This document shows positions 10,101-20,700 of a DNA stretch of 64,000 bases, piece after piece. Location: contig NZ_JBAJNS010000001.1 of assembly GCF_037911585.1 (NCBI RefSeq), positions 5,236,001 to 5,300,000 on the forward strand, in the 5' to 3' direction. Under the pieces are notes generated by a model. That model was not told the origin of the DNA. It saw only the letters and a program-made list of their open reading frames with translations, and made no database searches. The position numbers were made by a program, and so were the translations under genes. Position 1 is the stretch's first letter. Every line of letters begins with the position of its first letter. Source of the DNA: Streptomyces sp. GSL17-111. GTDB taxonomy: Bacteria > Actinomycetota > Actinomycetes > Streptomycetales > Streptomycetaceae.

Positions 10101-11752
10101 TGGACCCGCAGCAGCGCATGATGCTGGAGACGGCCTGGAAGGCGGTGGAGGACGCCGGTCATCGCCCCGCCGACCTGCGCGGCACCCGCACCGGCGTCTT
10201 CATCGGGGCCACCTCCCACGACTACGACTGGGCCCTCCACCGGGCCGGCCGCCACCGCGAGGGGCACGTCGTCAGCGGCAACGGGCACTGTCTCATCGCC
10301 AACCGGGTCTCCTACCAGCTCGACCTGCGCGGGCCGAGCGAAGCGGTCGACACCGCCTGCTCCAGCTCGCTGACGGCGCTGCACCGCGCGGTCCGTGCGG
10401 TGCGGGGCGGCGAGTGCGACGCGGCCCTGGTCGGCGGCGTGCACCTGTTCCTCACGGCCGACCTCTTCGTCGCCCTGGGCCAGTTGGGCATCATGTCGCC
10501 CGACGGCCGGTGCGCCGCGTTCGATCGGCGGGCCAACGGCATGGTGCGCGGCGAGGCCTCGGTCGCGGTGCTGGTCAAGCCGCTCTCCCGGGCGCTCGCC
10601 GACGGCGACACGGTGTACGCCCTGGTACGCGGCAGCGGCGTGTCGCACGGCGGGGGCGGTCACATGGACTCGCTCATGATGCCCAACCCCGCGGCCCAGG
10701 CGGAGCTGATCTCCTCCGTCCACCGGGACGCCGGGGTCGACCCCCGCACCATCAGCTACATCGAGGCCCACGGCACCGGGACGGAGGTGGGGGACCCGAT
10801 CGAGGTCCGGGGCCTGCGCCGGGCCTTCACCGGGTCGGACGGCGCCGCCGGTCCCGGCGACCACACGCCGTGGTGCGGCCTGGGCACCGTCAAGTCCAAC
10901 GTGGGGCACACCGAGGCCGCCGCCGGGCTGACGGGCGTGGTCAAGACCGTGCTGGCGCTGCGGCACCGGCAGCTCCCGCCCACGCTGCACTACACCGAAC
11001 CGAACCCCCTGCTCGACCTCGACGACAGCCCGTTCTTCGTCGTCGACCGCCTCACTCCGTGGACCACCGAGGACGGCGTCCCGCGCCGCGCGGGCGTGAG
11101 CGCCTTCGGACTCGGCGGCACCAACGCCCACGTGCTGCTGGAGGAGTTCGTCGACCCCCGGACGGCCGGGGACCGGGCGCCGGACGGCCCCTGGATCGTG
11201 CCGCTGTCGGCCCGGACGGCCGAAGGGCTCCGGGACCAGGCCCGGCAGCTCCACGCCTTCCTGGCGGAGCGGCGCACCGGTCCTGCGGCGGAGGAGCGGC
11301 CGTCCCTACGGGACCTGGCGCACACCCTGTGGGTGGGCCGCGACGCGATGCCGCACCGCCTGGCGGTCCTGGCCGCGACGGAGGAGGAGCTGGCGGCCTC
11401 CCTGCACCGGTACACGGCGGGCACCCCCGATCCGGACGTGCTCGGCGCACCCCCGGCCGCCGCGTCCGACCCGGCCCCCGACCCGGAGCGGGCCGCCCTC
11501 CGCGAGGCCGCCCGGCGCTGGGTCGACGGGGGAGCACCGTGGAGCCCCGCCGGGGGGTGGCGGGCCGCGCGCCGCGTGCCCCTGCCGACCTACCCCTTCG
11601 CCGCGACGCGGTACTGGGCGCACCCCCTGGACGGCACCCCCGCACCCGGGGACCGCGACGGGGAGGAGCGGCTGACCGACCTGCTCGGCGCACTGGAGAG
11701 CGGACGGATCTCGGTCGTGGAAGCCGAACGGTTGATGGAAGGTGTGCTGTGA
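1109..11752 (+). CDS. trans-AT polyketide synthase, 3547 aa: DH-ACP-KS0-KR-ACP-KS-MT-ACP-KS
   Basis: Large modular PKS without any AT domain, so malonyl units must come from a separate acyltransferase. Domains by residue: DH about 10-300 (H37 and D212, atypical motifs), ACP (S386), KS about 495-930 with C667 and H842 but Q802 where HGTGT has its His (non-elongating KS0), KR core from 1344 with Tyr1489, ACP (S1649), KS about 1750-2175 (C1920, H2055), C-methyltransferase about 2440-2725 with an LEIGGGTGG SAM loop, ACP (S2801), KS about 2913-3348 with intact C-H-H. The last 28 residues form two short helices with GRISVVEAERL, matching a four-helix-bundle docking half. The first module completes the KS of the preceding protein; the last KS is completed by KR-ACP on the next protein. 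Alanine/proline linkers carry in-frame tandem repeats. The ATG at 1109 follows a GGAGG-like site inside the upstream gene. Confidence 0.93.
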   Translation: MDLAMAENPRAEHPLAPLAGRRTATTVHAEDEAVRDHLVHTVPVLPGVFLLDLVLRLVGRAGIDPATVELRRIVFRAPVLGTPDGRRVEVVVAEDAPGPGLPVTVRSRPGDRDPSRADWEVNCTAELHPLPAPAAARPRVDVAGLTDTTRDTVDVADLYGFVRERLDIDHRGFMKASGTVHVAAGEALARMRLAAEAEPYLDHFHVHPAVLDFATLVPMLLFRETERRSADHPFIPIYIDRFHATHGVGPENLVQVPGPVGGRLDAELFDADLRICSPDGTVVAEILGFRAKRVRSAELITGRLGSPDAPDAASAPTASAPAAPAPAAVPAPPAPPPPSSDAPDAPDAPDAPDALDALGALVAARLGRPHGSVDPDLGFYDHGLTSVDLLGIAGELEERIGSPLYPTLLFEYPTVRALADHLRDQGHERALTASAEHGPRAETDGPPAPEPAPTAPHPPTAPAAPPRVPVAPPAATHTSGPDGAAHRPSAAPADEPLAIVGLAGRYPGARNPDELWEVLTEGRDCVTEVPAERWDRRRHHVPSSGDPDGPGPWGAFCEGVAEFDAGFFHIPADRARLMDPHERLFLETAWAALEDAGHTPEGLAAQTGGGVGVFAGQMWNDYQLLGLEHLHEHADAGPAGSWASDLANRVSYAFDFQGPSLTVDTACSAALTALHLAGESIRRGECRAALVGGVNLSLHPYKYLRLARLGLLSPTGRCRPFARDADGYVPGEGVGAVVVRPLADALASGDPVHAVIRGSGMRHSGRTGGYSVPSPEAQARVVAAALADAGVSPRTIGYVEAQASSTTLGDQIEIEALSSVYAAHTEDREYCAVGSVKGSIGHLEAAAGVAGLTKLLLALRHRTIPPGPDTGEVNPALRLDQTPFYLPRTARHWPEPVEPDTGRPAPRRAALSAFGAGGANVHLIVEEYRKPVRDLGPTAPRPLAVPVSARTPERLRVLAQRLAAHLRDCPGLRLADVAHTLRHGRRPMEHRAALVTADLGELASGLEALATGQEPACPTRRGRVAPGAAVAGEPPHDVHAAAGEDALAAAWAAGTLAAWPSDDSAVRVPLPTYPFARERHWLDEPAPPARSGSPRPSGAPAVNAARTLVLAPRWHARALPPDAHRPDAFARALLVVLDTDDGRVEALRAHVRRVVQVRPAMAYARTSADGFEIDPGEEEHYRALAAALREEGEEPDALLHLWGLRAEASPPPGDAGAVLSMLLLCRTWLLGRTDTLPVLHAHTADGESPAQAAVGGLARSVRLEQPRLAVTTVRFDAGPRDVSTLLSEAVAARTAPDAPVEVRHTRTGRTVLAFEPLDPAPALPAEPPAGPRPQVPLARDGGTYLITGGAGGLGRHTARLLAESARVSLALLGRSAPDAATEAAVAELEALGARALYVRADLADGAALRRALTEVTTRLGPLTGVIHSAGIVDDALLVNKDRAAAARVLAPKVRGTANLDAATADADLDYFLMFSSVASVLGNPGATDYSAANRHLDAFAVWREERRRAGERRGRTTAVNWPLWRDGGMSVDAAVRDRVLARTGSSPLETADALALLRTVLGRDEPQVVVVHGDRARLLGHFDVIGATEATGDARAADPAATEVGRTEVLSRTEEYLTAAVARLLDHRDPGAARSTHRASGFLELGLTSVDVVELVRGLSRELGRDLPPTALFRYPDIGALAAHLVDAYGQEVRTWLSAGPTPEPEPTASAEAAPAPASVPAPTSAGPGAEAPRRAARAVPTSSGGSGAEQPVAIIGMAGRFPGSRDVDGFWADLLAGRDLVSEVPADRWDHRLHHDPTGTRPHGTDCGHGAFLDDVARFDAEFFGVPRAEAEGMDPQTRLLLEVLYETAEDAGVAARLRGSSTGCFVGRCFNDYDLEMLVRGRPPGAHDVTGTSVAMSANRASYVFDLSGPSSVVDTACSSSLYALHLAVSAVRRGECAMAFAAGTNLILSPQHYLRSSALGALSPSGRCHAFDARADGYVPGEAVTAVLVKPLEQALADGDPVYGVVRAVAVNHGGRAGSITAPNPARQTDLLLRAWSEAGIDPATLTYLEAHGTGTALGDPVEVDGAVAALRRHTARTGFCALGSAKGHLGHTEGAAGLVGVVKTLLSMRHGTIPAMPSFATPNPLCALDGGPLYINTEPVPWDRVGDEPRRAGVSSFGFGGAYAHAVLEEPPPRDVPAVVPGPLVFPFSAHNEDALRARLADHLEFLRERPRLRLDQVAATLRTGREALPFRAAVVAETRARLLAGLEHCLAAPRIGGRAVDLGDPAAAEARTAAEDWVRGGSADLPAPGPQPPRVPLPVYPFAGRTYWFAPAPDAPPPATPASATTPPEQDAPVPGDALPAHRAEPADDTASAVRAVERLVARSPFSGRRAAAGMDRVDDLLRRWCRQLLGGGRDTPPTAEELRSRLADEERYGRLADALAALIARAPAEPGARTGGPAAQARLVEEADALAADHPELAPWIDLIKVCLPRLPEFLAGEADALEVFFAPDHPDLLLRIYDGNAVADHHNEIVARLVAEQVRSLRERRPEEPVRLLEIGGGTGGTTRRLLEALADHGDGVHYVFSDVSPAFLPAARKRFADTPVSFECRVLDLDRDPEEQGFEASGVDVVIAANSVHATRSMAGSLGRVRRLLAPGGIVVLEELVRNRDCMTAMIGPLPGYWSSVDPGVRLPDSPFLDVAGWRRALREQGFERTWALGAPDLAEDEFDNAVLVSRVPAAPAARPEPVLAAPVPEVAPDPVPEVVPAPAPAPAAPAEPVTAGPEEVTERLRTVFARFFGLAEEAVTPDAPFDSYGMDSLSAIQLIRSLEPEFGKLPKVLLFEHPTLASLARYLVEHAPAPSRTGPPEERPAATAEPSGPTAEPSGPTAEPSDLSGREVSVPAPTSAAPDGTRAPARPQPAPARAGGGAEDDPVAIVGLAGRFARSPDVRTWWRHLRDGVHLVEEIPAERFDWREVFGDPHRSPGTVNSRWGSFIEGVDRFDADFFGMTPMEAELMDPQQRMMLETAWKAVEDAGHRPADLRGTRTGVFIGATSHDYDWALHRAGRHREGHVVSGNGHCLIANRVSYQLDLRGPSEAVDTACSSSLTALHRAVRAVRGGECDAALVGGVHLFLTADLFVALGQLGIMSPDGRCAAFDRRANGMVRGEASVAVLVKPLSRALADGDTVYALVRGSGVSHGGGGHMDSLMMPNPAAQAELISSVHRDAGVDPRTISYIEAHGTGTEVGDPIEVRGLRRAFTGSDGAAGPGDHTPWCGLGTVKSNVGHTEAAAGLTGVVKTVLALRHRQLPPTLHYTEPNPLLDLDDSPFFVVDRLTPWTTEDGVPRRAGVSAFGLGGTNAHVLLEEFVDPRTAGDRAPDGPWIVPLSARTAEGLRDQARQLHAFLAERRTGPAAEERPSLRDLAHTLWVGRDAMPHRLAVLAATEEELAASLHRYTAGTPDPDVLGAPPAAASDPAPDPERAALREAARRWVDGGAPWSPAGGWRAARRVPLPTYPFAATRYWAHPLDGTPAPGDRDGEERLTDLLGALESGRISVVEAERLMEGVL
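2129..2182 (+). repeat. 9-bp tandem repeat in PKS linker
   Basis: Six consecutive copies of a GACGCGCCG-type 9-mer encode Asp-Ala-Pro or Asp-Ala-Leu steps just before the first ACP of the 3547-aa PKS. It is in frame, so gain or loss of units would only change linker length. Confidence 0.85.
9677..9730 (+). repeat. 21-bp tandem repeat in PKS linker
   Basis: About 2.6 exact copies of a 21-bp unit beginning GCCGAGCCGTCC encode AEPSGPT repeats between an ACP and the following KS. The exact identity of the copies points to recent slippage. Confidence 0.85.
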
Positions 11753-14700
11753 ACCCGCAGGAGTCCAGGCGGAACATCCTCGAACGGCTGCGGCGCGGAG
11801 AGCTGTCCGTCGCCGAGGCGAAGGCGTTGCTCCGGACCGGGCCCCGGGACGCCGAGCCGTCCCCGCCCGGCGACGGGACGCTGGCCTGGTTCCGGCCCGG
11901 CTGGCAGCGCGGGGCGGCGGCGCCGGACGGCTCCGTCGACACCGCCCGCACGCTCCTCGTCCTCGACGGCGCCGCCGCCCGGCACCGGGAGCAGCACGGC
12001 TGGCCGACGACGGCGGCGGCCACCGTCGTGCTCGCCGACGCGGACGCCGACGCGGACGCCGACGCGGGCGGCGACGTGGACGGCGAACCGCGCCGCACCG
12101 GCCCGGGCCACCACCGGATCGGCACCGGCCGGGACGAGGACTGGGCCCGGCTGTGGCAGGAGCTCTCCGGGACGGACCCGGCGCCGAGCAGCGTGGTGCT
12201 GGTCACCGGAGCCGACCCCGAGCACTGCCTGGACGCCGTGTACCCCCTGACCCGGGCCCTCATCCGCCGACCGGGCACCGAGCGGATCACGCTGGCCTGC
12301 GTCGCCGTCGGCCCCGCACGTGAGCAGGCCGCCGACGCGCTGGGCGGGTTCTGCTCCGTCGCTGCGCAGGAGGACGGACGGCTGCGCCCGGTCGCCCTCG
12401 CCGTCGCCGACGGCCACGACCCGCTCCGTGCGGCCCTCGCCGAACTCGGAGCGTCGGACCGGCCCCTGGCGGAGGCCCGGATCGACGGCGACGGCCGCTG
12501 GGTGCGCACGATGGTCCCTGAGACGCTGCCCCTCCCCGCGCACCTCGACCTTCCCGAGCGGGGCGTCCTCCTGCTCTCCGGCGGTGCGGGCGGCATCGGG
12601 TTGGGCCTGGCCACCCAGCTGGCCCGGCACACCTCCGCCCGCCTGGTCCTGCTGGGACGCGGTGAGCTCGACGCCGAACGCCGGGCCGCCCTGGACGGGA
12701 TCGAGCGCGCCGGCGGCCGGGTCCGGCACCTGCGCGGCGACGTCACCCGCCTCGCCGACGTCCGGGCCGCCGTGGAACTGGCCCGCGCGGAGTTCGGCCC
12801 GGTGACGGGCGTCCTGCACCTCGCCGGCGTCAACGAGGACGCGTACGTCGTCAACAAGGCCCCCGGCACGCACGCCCGGGTGCTGGCCCCGAAGCTGCTG
12901 GGCGCCCGCAACCTGGACGAGGCGACCCGCGACGAACCCCTCGACCACTTCGTGCTGTTCTCCTCCATGGTCGGCTACGTCGGCCACCCCGGGCAGGGCG
13001 ACTACGCGGCGGCCGGACGGGCGCTCGGCGGCTTCGCCGCCCACCGCGCCGCGCAGGTCGCCCGGGGGCAGCGGGCCGGAACGACGGTCTCCATCGGCTG
13101 GCCCCTGTGGTCCGGCGGCGGCATGCGGTTGAGCGCGGCGGACCGGCGGGCGGTGCGCGAGCACCAGGGCATGGTGGAGATGCCACCGGAGGTCGGGCTG
13201 CGGGCGATGGCCGCCGCCCTGCGGTCCGGGGCGCCCGAACTGGTCGTCGTCCACGGTGACGCGGAGCGTGCGGGCGCCTTCGTGCGGCGGCGCCTCGACG
13301 GCGCTCGCGCCGAGCGGGCCGCCGAGGACCGCCGCCCCGACGGTAAGGCCCCCGCGCCGTCGGAGGTGGCCGAGGCGACCCGTCGCCACCTGCTCGGCCT
13401 GGTCTCCGAGCTGACCCGGATCCCGCCCGGCCGCCTGCGGGGCGACGAGGAGTTCTCCGCCCTCGGCATCGACTCGGTGATGGTCAAGCGGCTGTCCGTC
13501 GCCCTGGAGGACCGGTTCGGCGGCCTGCCCGTCACCCTGCTGTTCGACCACCGCACGGTCGACGACCTCGCCCGGTACCTGGTGGAGCACCACGCCGACG
13601 CGGCGCGCGCCCTCACCGGCCGGTCGGCCGACGCCGCGCCGCCCGAGGCCCAGGCCGCCGAACGGCCCGCGAGCCCCGACCCGGACGCCGGGCCCGGGGC
13701 GGCGCCCCGACCCGAGGCGGCGCCCACGCCCGCCCCGCCGGTTCCGGCGGCGACGCCACAGTCGACCCCGGCGACCCCGGCGCCCCCGGTCCCCGACGAC
13801 GCCGTCGCGATCGTCGGACTCGCCGGGCGCTACCCCGGGGCCGCCGACCCGGACGCCTTGTGGGACCTCCTCCTGCACGGCCGGGACGCCATCCGGGAGA
13901 TACCGCCCGACCGCTGGGACAAGGACCGCTGGGCCGACGCCGGGGACCGGCGTCCGGGCTCCAGCTACGCCCGCTGGGGCGGCTTCCTCGACGACGTCTC
14001 CCACTTCGACTCGCTCTTCTTCTCCGTGGCCCCGCGCGAGGCCCGCCGGATGGACCCGGCCGAGCGCCTGTTCCTGGAGGTGGCCTGGTCCGCGATCGAG
14101 AACGCCGGATACTCCCTGGCGCGCCTCCACCGCCTCTCCCGGGACGGTGACGAGAACGCGGTGGGCGTGTTCGTCGGCACCACCGGCATGGCCTACGACC
14201 TGGTCGCCGCCGAGGAGTGGGGCAAGGGCAACCCCGTCTCCGCCTACTCGATGGAGTTCTCGCTCGCCAATCGCCTCTCCTACCTCCTCGACGTGCACGG
14301 CCCGAGCCTGGTGGTGGACACGGCCTGCTCGGCGTCGCTGACCGCGCTCCACCTGGCCTGCGAGAGCCTGCGCCACGGCGAGTGCCGGATGGCCGTCGCC
14401 GGAGGCGCCTACCTCAACCTCCACCCGATGAAGTTCGCCATGCTCTCGGAGCAGCGGATGATGGCACCGGACGGCGTCTGCCGCCCGTTCGGCGAGGGCG
14501 CGTCCGGCTTCGTGCCCGGCGAGGGCGTCGGCGCCGTCGTCCTCAAGCCGCTGCGCGCCGCCCTGGCCGACGGGGACCACGTGCACGCGGTCATCCGGTC
14601 CACCGCCGTCCGGCACGGCGGACGCACGCACGGCTACACCGTCCCCTCACCCCGGGGCCACGCGTCCGTGATCGGGGCCGCGCTGCGCCGGGCCGGTGTC

Positions 14701-17700
14701 GACCCGCGCACCATCGGCTACGTCGAGGCCCACGGCACCGGGACCGAACTCGGCGACCCCATCGAGATCGAGGGACTGACCCGGGCCTTCGCCGCCCACA
14801 CCGCCGACCGGCGGTTCTGCGCCCTGGGGTCGGTGAAGGCCAACATCGGCCACGCCGAGGCCGCCGCCGGGATCGCCGGCCTGACCAAGATCCTCCTCCA
14901 GCTGCGGCACCGCACCCTCGCCCCGACGCTGCACAGCGATCCGCCCAACGCCCGGATCGACCTCTCCGCCACCCCGTTCCGGCTCCAGCGGGCCGCCGCG
15001 CCCTGGGAGCCGGGCCCCGGCGGCCAGCCCCGGCGCGCCGCGCTGAGCTCCTTCGGCGCCGGCGGCGCCAACGCCCACGCGGTGCTGGAGGAGTACGTAC
15101 CGGCCGCTCCCGCGTCCCAGCGCGAGGACGACCGCCCGCGGCTGGTCGTCCTGTCGGCCCGTACCCCGGATCGGCTGACGGCGATGGCCGGACGGCTCGC
15201 CCACCACCTGTCGGGCCCGAACGCGGACGGCACCCTGGCCGACATCGCCCACACCCTTCTCGTGGGGCGCGAGGCGCTGGAACACCGGCTGGCACTCGTC
15301 GTCGCCTCCGTCGGCGAACTGCGCGAGAAGCTGGACCGGTTCGTCGCCGAGGGCGAGGCGGACTTCACCGGCCGCGCCGACCCCGCGAGCCCGGGCGGTG
15401 AACGGCCCGCCACGACGGCGGACGCCTGCGCCGCCCGCCGCTGGGAGGAGGTCGCCGCACTGTGGGTGCGGGGCGCCGCGATCGACGAACGGGCGCTCAC
15501 CGAGGCGGCGGACCCCGCCCGGCCGCGGATCGTCCCCCTGCCGGGCTACCCCTTCGCCGGCCCCTCCCACTGGCCCGCCGTCCTCCCGGCGGAGCCCGGC
15601 GCCGCACCGGGACCGAGCGCCGCACCCGGCACCGCCCCGCCCCTGACGGAGACGTCCCGCACCCCGGACGGCGCCGAGTTCACCGTCGACCTGGCGCCCG
15701 GGGACCCGGTCGTCGCCGACCACCGGGTCGACGGGCGTCCCGTCCTCGCCGGGGTCGCCCACCTGGAGCTGGCCCGCGCCGCCGCCCACCGGCTGACCGG
15801 ACGGCCGATCACCGCCCTGTCCTCCGTCCGGCTGCGCGCCCCGCTGGTCGTGGACGGCACGCCCCCCACCGTCCGGGCCGTGCGGGAGGGGGACGCCGTC
15901 CTCGTCGAGATCCGCGCCGAAGGCGGTGACCGGCCCGTCGTCCACGCGACGGTCACCGCCCATCCGTCCGCGCCCGGGACGCGGGAGGAGGCGACCGCGA
16001 CCGCCCCGGCCGCCGAACACCTCGACCTCGCCGCGATCCGCGCCCGCTGCCCCCGCCGGTCCCCGGGCACCACCCTCTACGGCCGGGCCGAGGACGACGG
16101 CCTGCGCTTCGGCCCCTCCTACCGCCTCGTCGAACACCTCCACCACGGGGAGCGGGAGGCGCTCGCCGAGCTGGCCTCCCCACCGGAGGCCGCCCGCACC
16201 GGCTGGTGGCTCGAACCGGGCGTGACCGACGCCGCCCTGCACACCCTCCACGGCGCTCTGTCCGAGGTCGAGGAGCCGCCCACCCGCCCCGCCTCGATCG
16301 AGCGGATCGACCTGTGGGAGCGGCCGCACACCGCGCGCTTCGCCCATGCCCGCCTGGTCTCGGCCGACCCCGACCGGTCCACCGTGCGCTGCGACGTCAC
16401 CCTGTGCGATGCCGGGGGCCGCGCCCTGGTGCGCTTCACCGGACTCACCGTGGTGCGCCCCGCACGGGCGGCGGAGCCCGTCCCCTACTACCGGCCCGTC
16501 TGGCGCGTGGACCCGCCCGCCCCGCCGGGCGACCTGAGCCACCGGGGGCCCGTCCTCGTCCTCTCCGGCGGGCACGACCACGGACTCGGCGCCGCGCTGA
16601 CGGCCCACCACGGCGACCGGGCCCGGCTCCTCGACCTCACCGGCCTGCGCACGCCCGCCGACTACGCCCGCGTCCTGCCCGACGCCGGGGAACCCGCGAC
16701 CGTGTACTTCCTCGGCGGGGTGGAGGACCGGCGCTACTCGCCCACCGACCTCGACCACCTGGAGGACGCCCAGCGCCGCGGCTGCCTGGCCCTGTTCCAC
16801 CTGGCCCGGGCCCTGACCGAGGTGCGCCCGCGCGGCACCCGCCTCGTCGTCCTCACCAGCGACAGCCAGCAGGTCGACCCCCTGGTGCCGACCCTCAACC
16901 CGTTCGCCGCCTCGCTGCACGGCATGACCCGCACCCTCGCCCGCGAGCTGCCCTTCCTCGACACCGTCTGTCTGGACCTGGCCGGCCCGGACCTGGCGCG
17001 GGCGGCGGCGTCGGGCGACTGGGGGCACCTGCTGGCCCACGTCGCCGCCGAGCCCGCACGCCTGCCCTTCGCCGAGGTCGCCTGGCGGGAGGGCGCCCGG
17101 TTCGTCAAGCGGCTCGAACCCGCGCGTCTCCCCGAGGCCGGGCCCGAGCGGCTGCCGCTGCGCGAGAAGGGCCGCTACCTGCTGATCGGCGGGGCGGGCG
17201 GCCTCGGCCGGGTCATCGGCCGCCACCTGTCCGCCGTCCACGGCGCCCGGCTGCTGCTCGTCGGGCGCCGGGCGGAGGAGGACCTGGACCCCGCCGTCCT
17301 CGCCGACCTCCGCAGCGCCGGGGGCGAGGCCGCGTACCTGCGGGCCGACGTGACCGACCCCGACGCCCTGCGGTCGGCCGTCACCCACATGCGCGAACGC
17401 TTCGGCGGCGTCGACGGCGTCATCCACACGGCGTTCGTGCTGGCCGACCGCACCATCGCCGCCGCCGACGAGGCGACGTTCCGGGCGGCCCTCGACCCGA
17501 AGGTGCGCGGCACCGTGGCGCTCGGCGACGCGCTCAGCACCGAACCGCTGGACTTCCTGGCCCTGTTCTCGTCCGCCATCGCCCACACCGGAAACCCGGG
17601 CCAGTCCAACTACGCGGCCGGTTCCACGTTCCAGGACGCCTACGGACGCCACCTGGCCGCCCGCCTGCACTGGCCCGTCACCGTCTTCGACTGGGGGTAC

Positions 17701-20700
17701 TGGGGCGAGGAGGGCGCCGTGGCGACCGGGGAGCACCGCGCCCGGCTCGCGCGGTGGGGCGTGGCACCCCTGTCCGCCGAGGAGGGCGTCACCGCGTTCC
17801 GGCAGGGCCTGGCCGGGGGAGACGGCCACATCGTCCCGCTCAAGGCCTCGACGGCCCTGGCCGAGGTGACGCCGGTGGCCACGGAGACCGTCCACCACGC
17901 CGAACCCCCCGCCGTGTCCCTGCTCCCGGCGCTCGACGCGGCGCTGCGCGCCGAGGTCGCCGAGCGCGGCGAACCCTACGACGGGGACTACCTCGACGCC
18001 GTGGACGACTACGCTCGCCGGGCGGTGCTGACCGCCCTCACCTCGTCCCCGGGTGGGCTCGGCAGGCCGGGGGAGCGGCTCACGACGGCGGAACTCGCCC
18101 GGCGCCACCGCGTCGTGCCGCAGCGCCATCGGCTGTTCGAGGCGCTGCTCGCGGCCCTGACCCACGGCGGCCACCTCGACGCGGACGGCGAGGCGTTCCG
18201 GGTGCCGCCCGAGACGCCGGGGGCGACCGCCCCCGGCGACCTCGCGGCGGACCGCGCCGTGCTCCTGGGCCGCTTCCCCCACGTGCGGCCGCTGCTCGAA
18301 CTCCTCGACGACTGCGTGGCCGCCCTGCCCGAGGTCCTCACCGGGGCGCGAGAGGGGCTGGACGTCCTCTTCCCCGGCGGCTCGGACCGACGGGTGGCCG
18401 CCCTCTACCACGACGACCCGCGCACGCGGCACTTCAACGCCCTCAGCGCCCGCGCCGTCCGGACCGCCGTGCACGAACGGCTGCGACCCGGCCACGGAGC
18501 CGACGGCGCCCCCGTGCGCGTCCTGGAGATCGGCGCGGGGACCGGCGGGACCACCGAACCGGTGCTCGCGGCCCTGGACGCCTACGCCGACCGGCTCCAC
18601 GTGGACGTCACGGACCTCTCGGGGACCCTGGTGGGCGCCACGGGCGAACGGCTGGGCACCGGGCGGCCCCACGCCGCCTTCCGCGTCCTCGACATCGCGG
18701 GCGACCTGCACGCCCAGGGCTTCGGCGGCGACCGCTACGACGTGGTCGTCGCGACGAACGTCCTGCACGCCACGGCCGACATCCGGCGCACGCTGCGCAA
18801 CGTCGCCGCCCTCATGCGGCCGGGCGCGGTACTCGTCCTCAACGAGGCCACCCGGGTGCTGGACGGCATCACGCCCGTCTTCGGCCTCACGGACGGCTGG
18901 TGGCTCGCCCGGGACCACGAGCTGAGGCTGCCGCACTCCCCGCTGCTCGGACCGGGGGCCTGGTCGGCGCTGCTCGTCGACGCGGGCCTGCGCGGCGTCC
19001 GCCGGTTCGCCGTCGACGGCTGGTCGGACCACCGCGCGGGCCAGCACCTCCTGGTCGCCGAGCGGGGAGCCTGGCGGGAGCGCACCGCGCCCGTCCCTGC
19101 GACCGGGCCCGCCGGGCGCGACCGCCACGACGGGCCGACCCCCCGTCAGGACCCGACACCGGCCGGCCCGGAACCCCGGGCCGCCGCGCGGGAACGGGAG
19201 GTCGCCCAGCACCCGCTCGTGGAGCGTGCCGTGGAGCACCTCACCCGCCTCTACACGGAACTGCTCAGGCTCGACAGCGAGGAGCTGGACCCCGGCGCCC
19301 CGCTCACCTCCTACGGCAGCGACTCCCTCACCACCATGGAAGCGGTCGAACGGCTGGAGCGGGACCTCGGCCCGGTACCGAAGGGTCTGCTCGTCGACCG
19401 CCCGTCCGTCCGCTCGGTCGCCGAGGGGCTCGTGGAAGCGATGGGCCCGGCGCTGGCCCGGCGCTGGCCGGACGCGGCGGCGGAAGCCGCCGGGACGGGC
19501 GGCCCGCCGGCCGACGCCGGCGCCCCCGCCGACGCCCCGGAGCCCGCTCCCCGCCCGCAGGACCCGGCCGCCCGCCAGCAGGACCCCGCACCGGACGAGC
19601 CCGCCCCCCGACCCGCCGCCGCCCCCCGACCCGCCGCCGCCCGCCGGGCGGACGAGCCGATCGCCGTGGTCGGCGTCGCGGGCCGCTACCCCGGAGCGGC
19701 GGACCTCGCCACCCTCTGGGCCGGGCTGCGCGCAGGACGGCGCACCGTCGGCGAGGTGCCCCCGAGCAGGTGGGACCTGGCCGAGCACGCGGGCCCCGAG
19801 GGGGTGGCACCGGAGCGCGACGCGCAGCGCTGGGGCGGCTTTCTCGACGGCGTGGACCGGTTCGACCCCCTCCTCTTCCGCGTCTCGCCCCGCGAGGCGG
19901 AACGTATGGACCCGGCCGAACGCCTGCTGCTCGAAGTCACCTGGGAAGCGCTGGAGGACGCCGCCCTGCCCCCCTCCGCCCTGCGGGCGGCCACCACGCC
20001 CGGCGCCCCCGGCGTCGGGGTCTTCGCCGGTGTGATGCACCACCAGTACCAGCTCCTCGCGGCGGAGCAGTGGGGCCGGGGCCACCGTCCCGTCCCGGCC
20101 GCCTCGGCCTGGTCCGTCGCCAACCGGATCTCCCACACCTTCGGCTTCACCGGCCCCAGCATGGCGGTGGACACCGCGTGCTCGTCGGCGCTGACCGCCC
20201 TGCACCTGGCCTCGGTGAGCCTGCGTCAGCGGGAGTGCTCGGCGGCCGTGGTCGGCGGCGTCAACCTCATCCTGCACCCCAGCCACCACACGGCCCTGGC
20301 GGCCTCCGGCATGCTCTCGGAGGACGGTCACAGCCGGGCCTTCGACCCCGGGGCGAACGGCATCGTCACCGGGGAGGGCGTCGGCGCGCTCGTCCTCAAG
20401 CGCCTCTCGGACGCCCTGCGCGACGGCGACCGGGTGCACGCCTGCGTCCTCGGCTCCGCCCTCAACGCCGACGGCCCCTCCGACGGCTACGGCGTGCCCA
20501 GCACGACGGCCCAGGTCGCGGTGATCCGCCGGGCGCTGCACGCCGCGGGCGTGGAGCCGGACTCCGTCCAGTACGTCGAGGCCCAGGCGACGGGCTCACC
20601 GGTCGGCGACCCGGTGGAGCTGGCCGCGCTGCGCCGCGCCTACGGTCTGGACGGCCGACGGCGGCTCGACGTCGGCTCCGTCAAGCCCAACACCGGCCAC

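Noticed and set aside
1115..11254. 3379-aa open frame on the minus strand, antisense to the PKS
   Set aside because: It is Gly/Arg/Val/His-rich with no domain; long antisense frames are expected opposite GC-biased codons.
10414..11748. Possible 445-codon N-terminal extension of the 4802-aa PKS
   Set aside because: It overlaps the KS of the preceding gene in another frame and is Arg/Pro/Gly-rich; the GTG at 11749 opens with docking helices.
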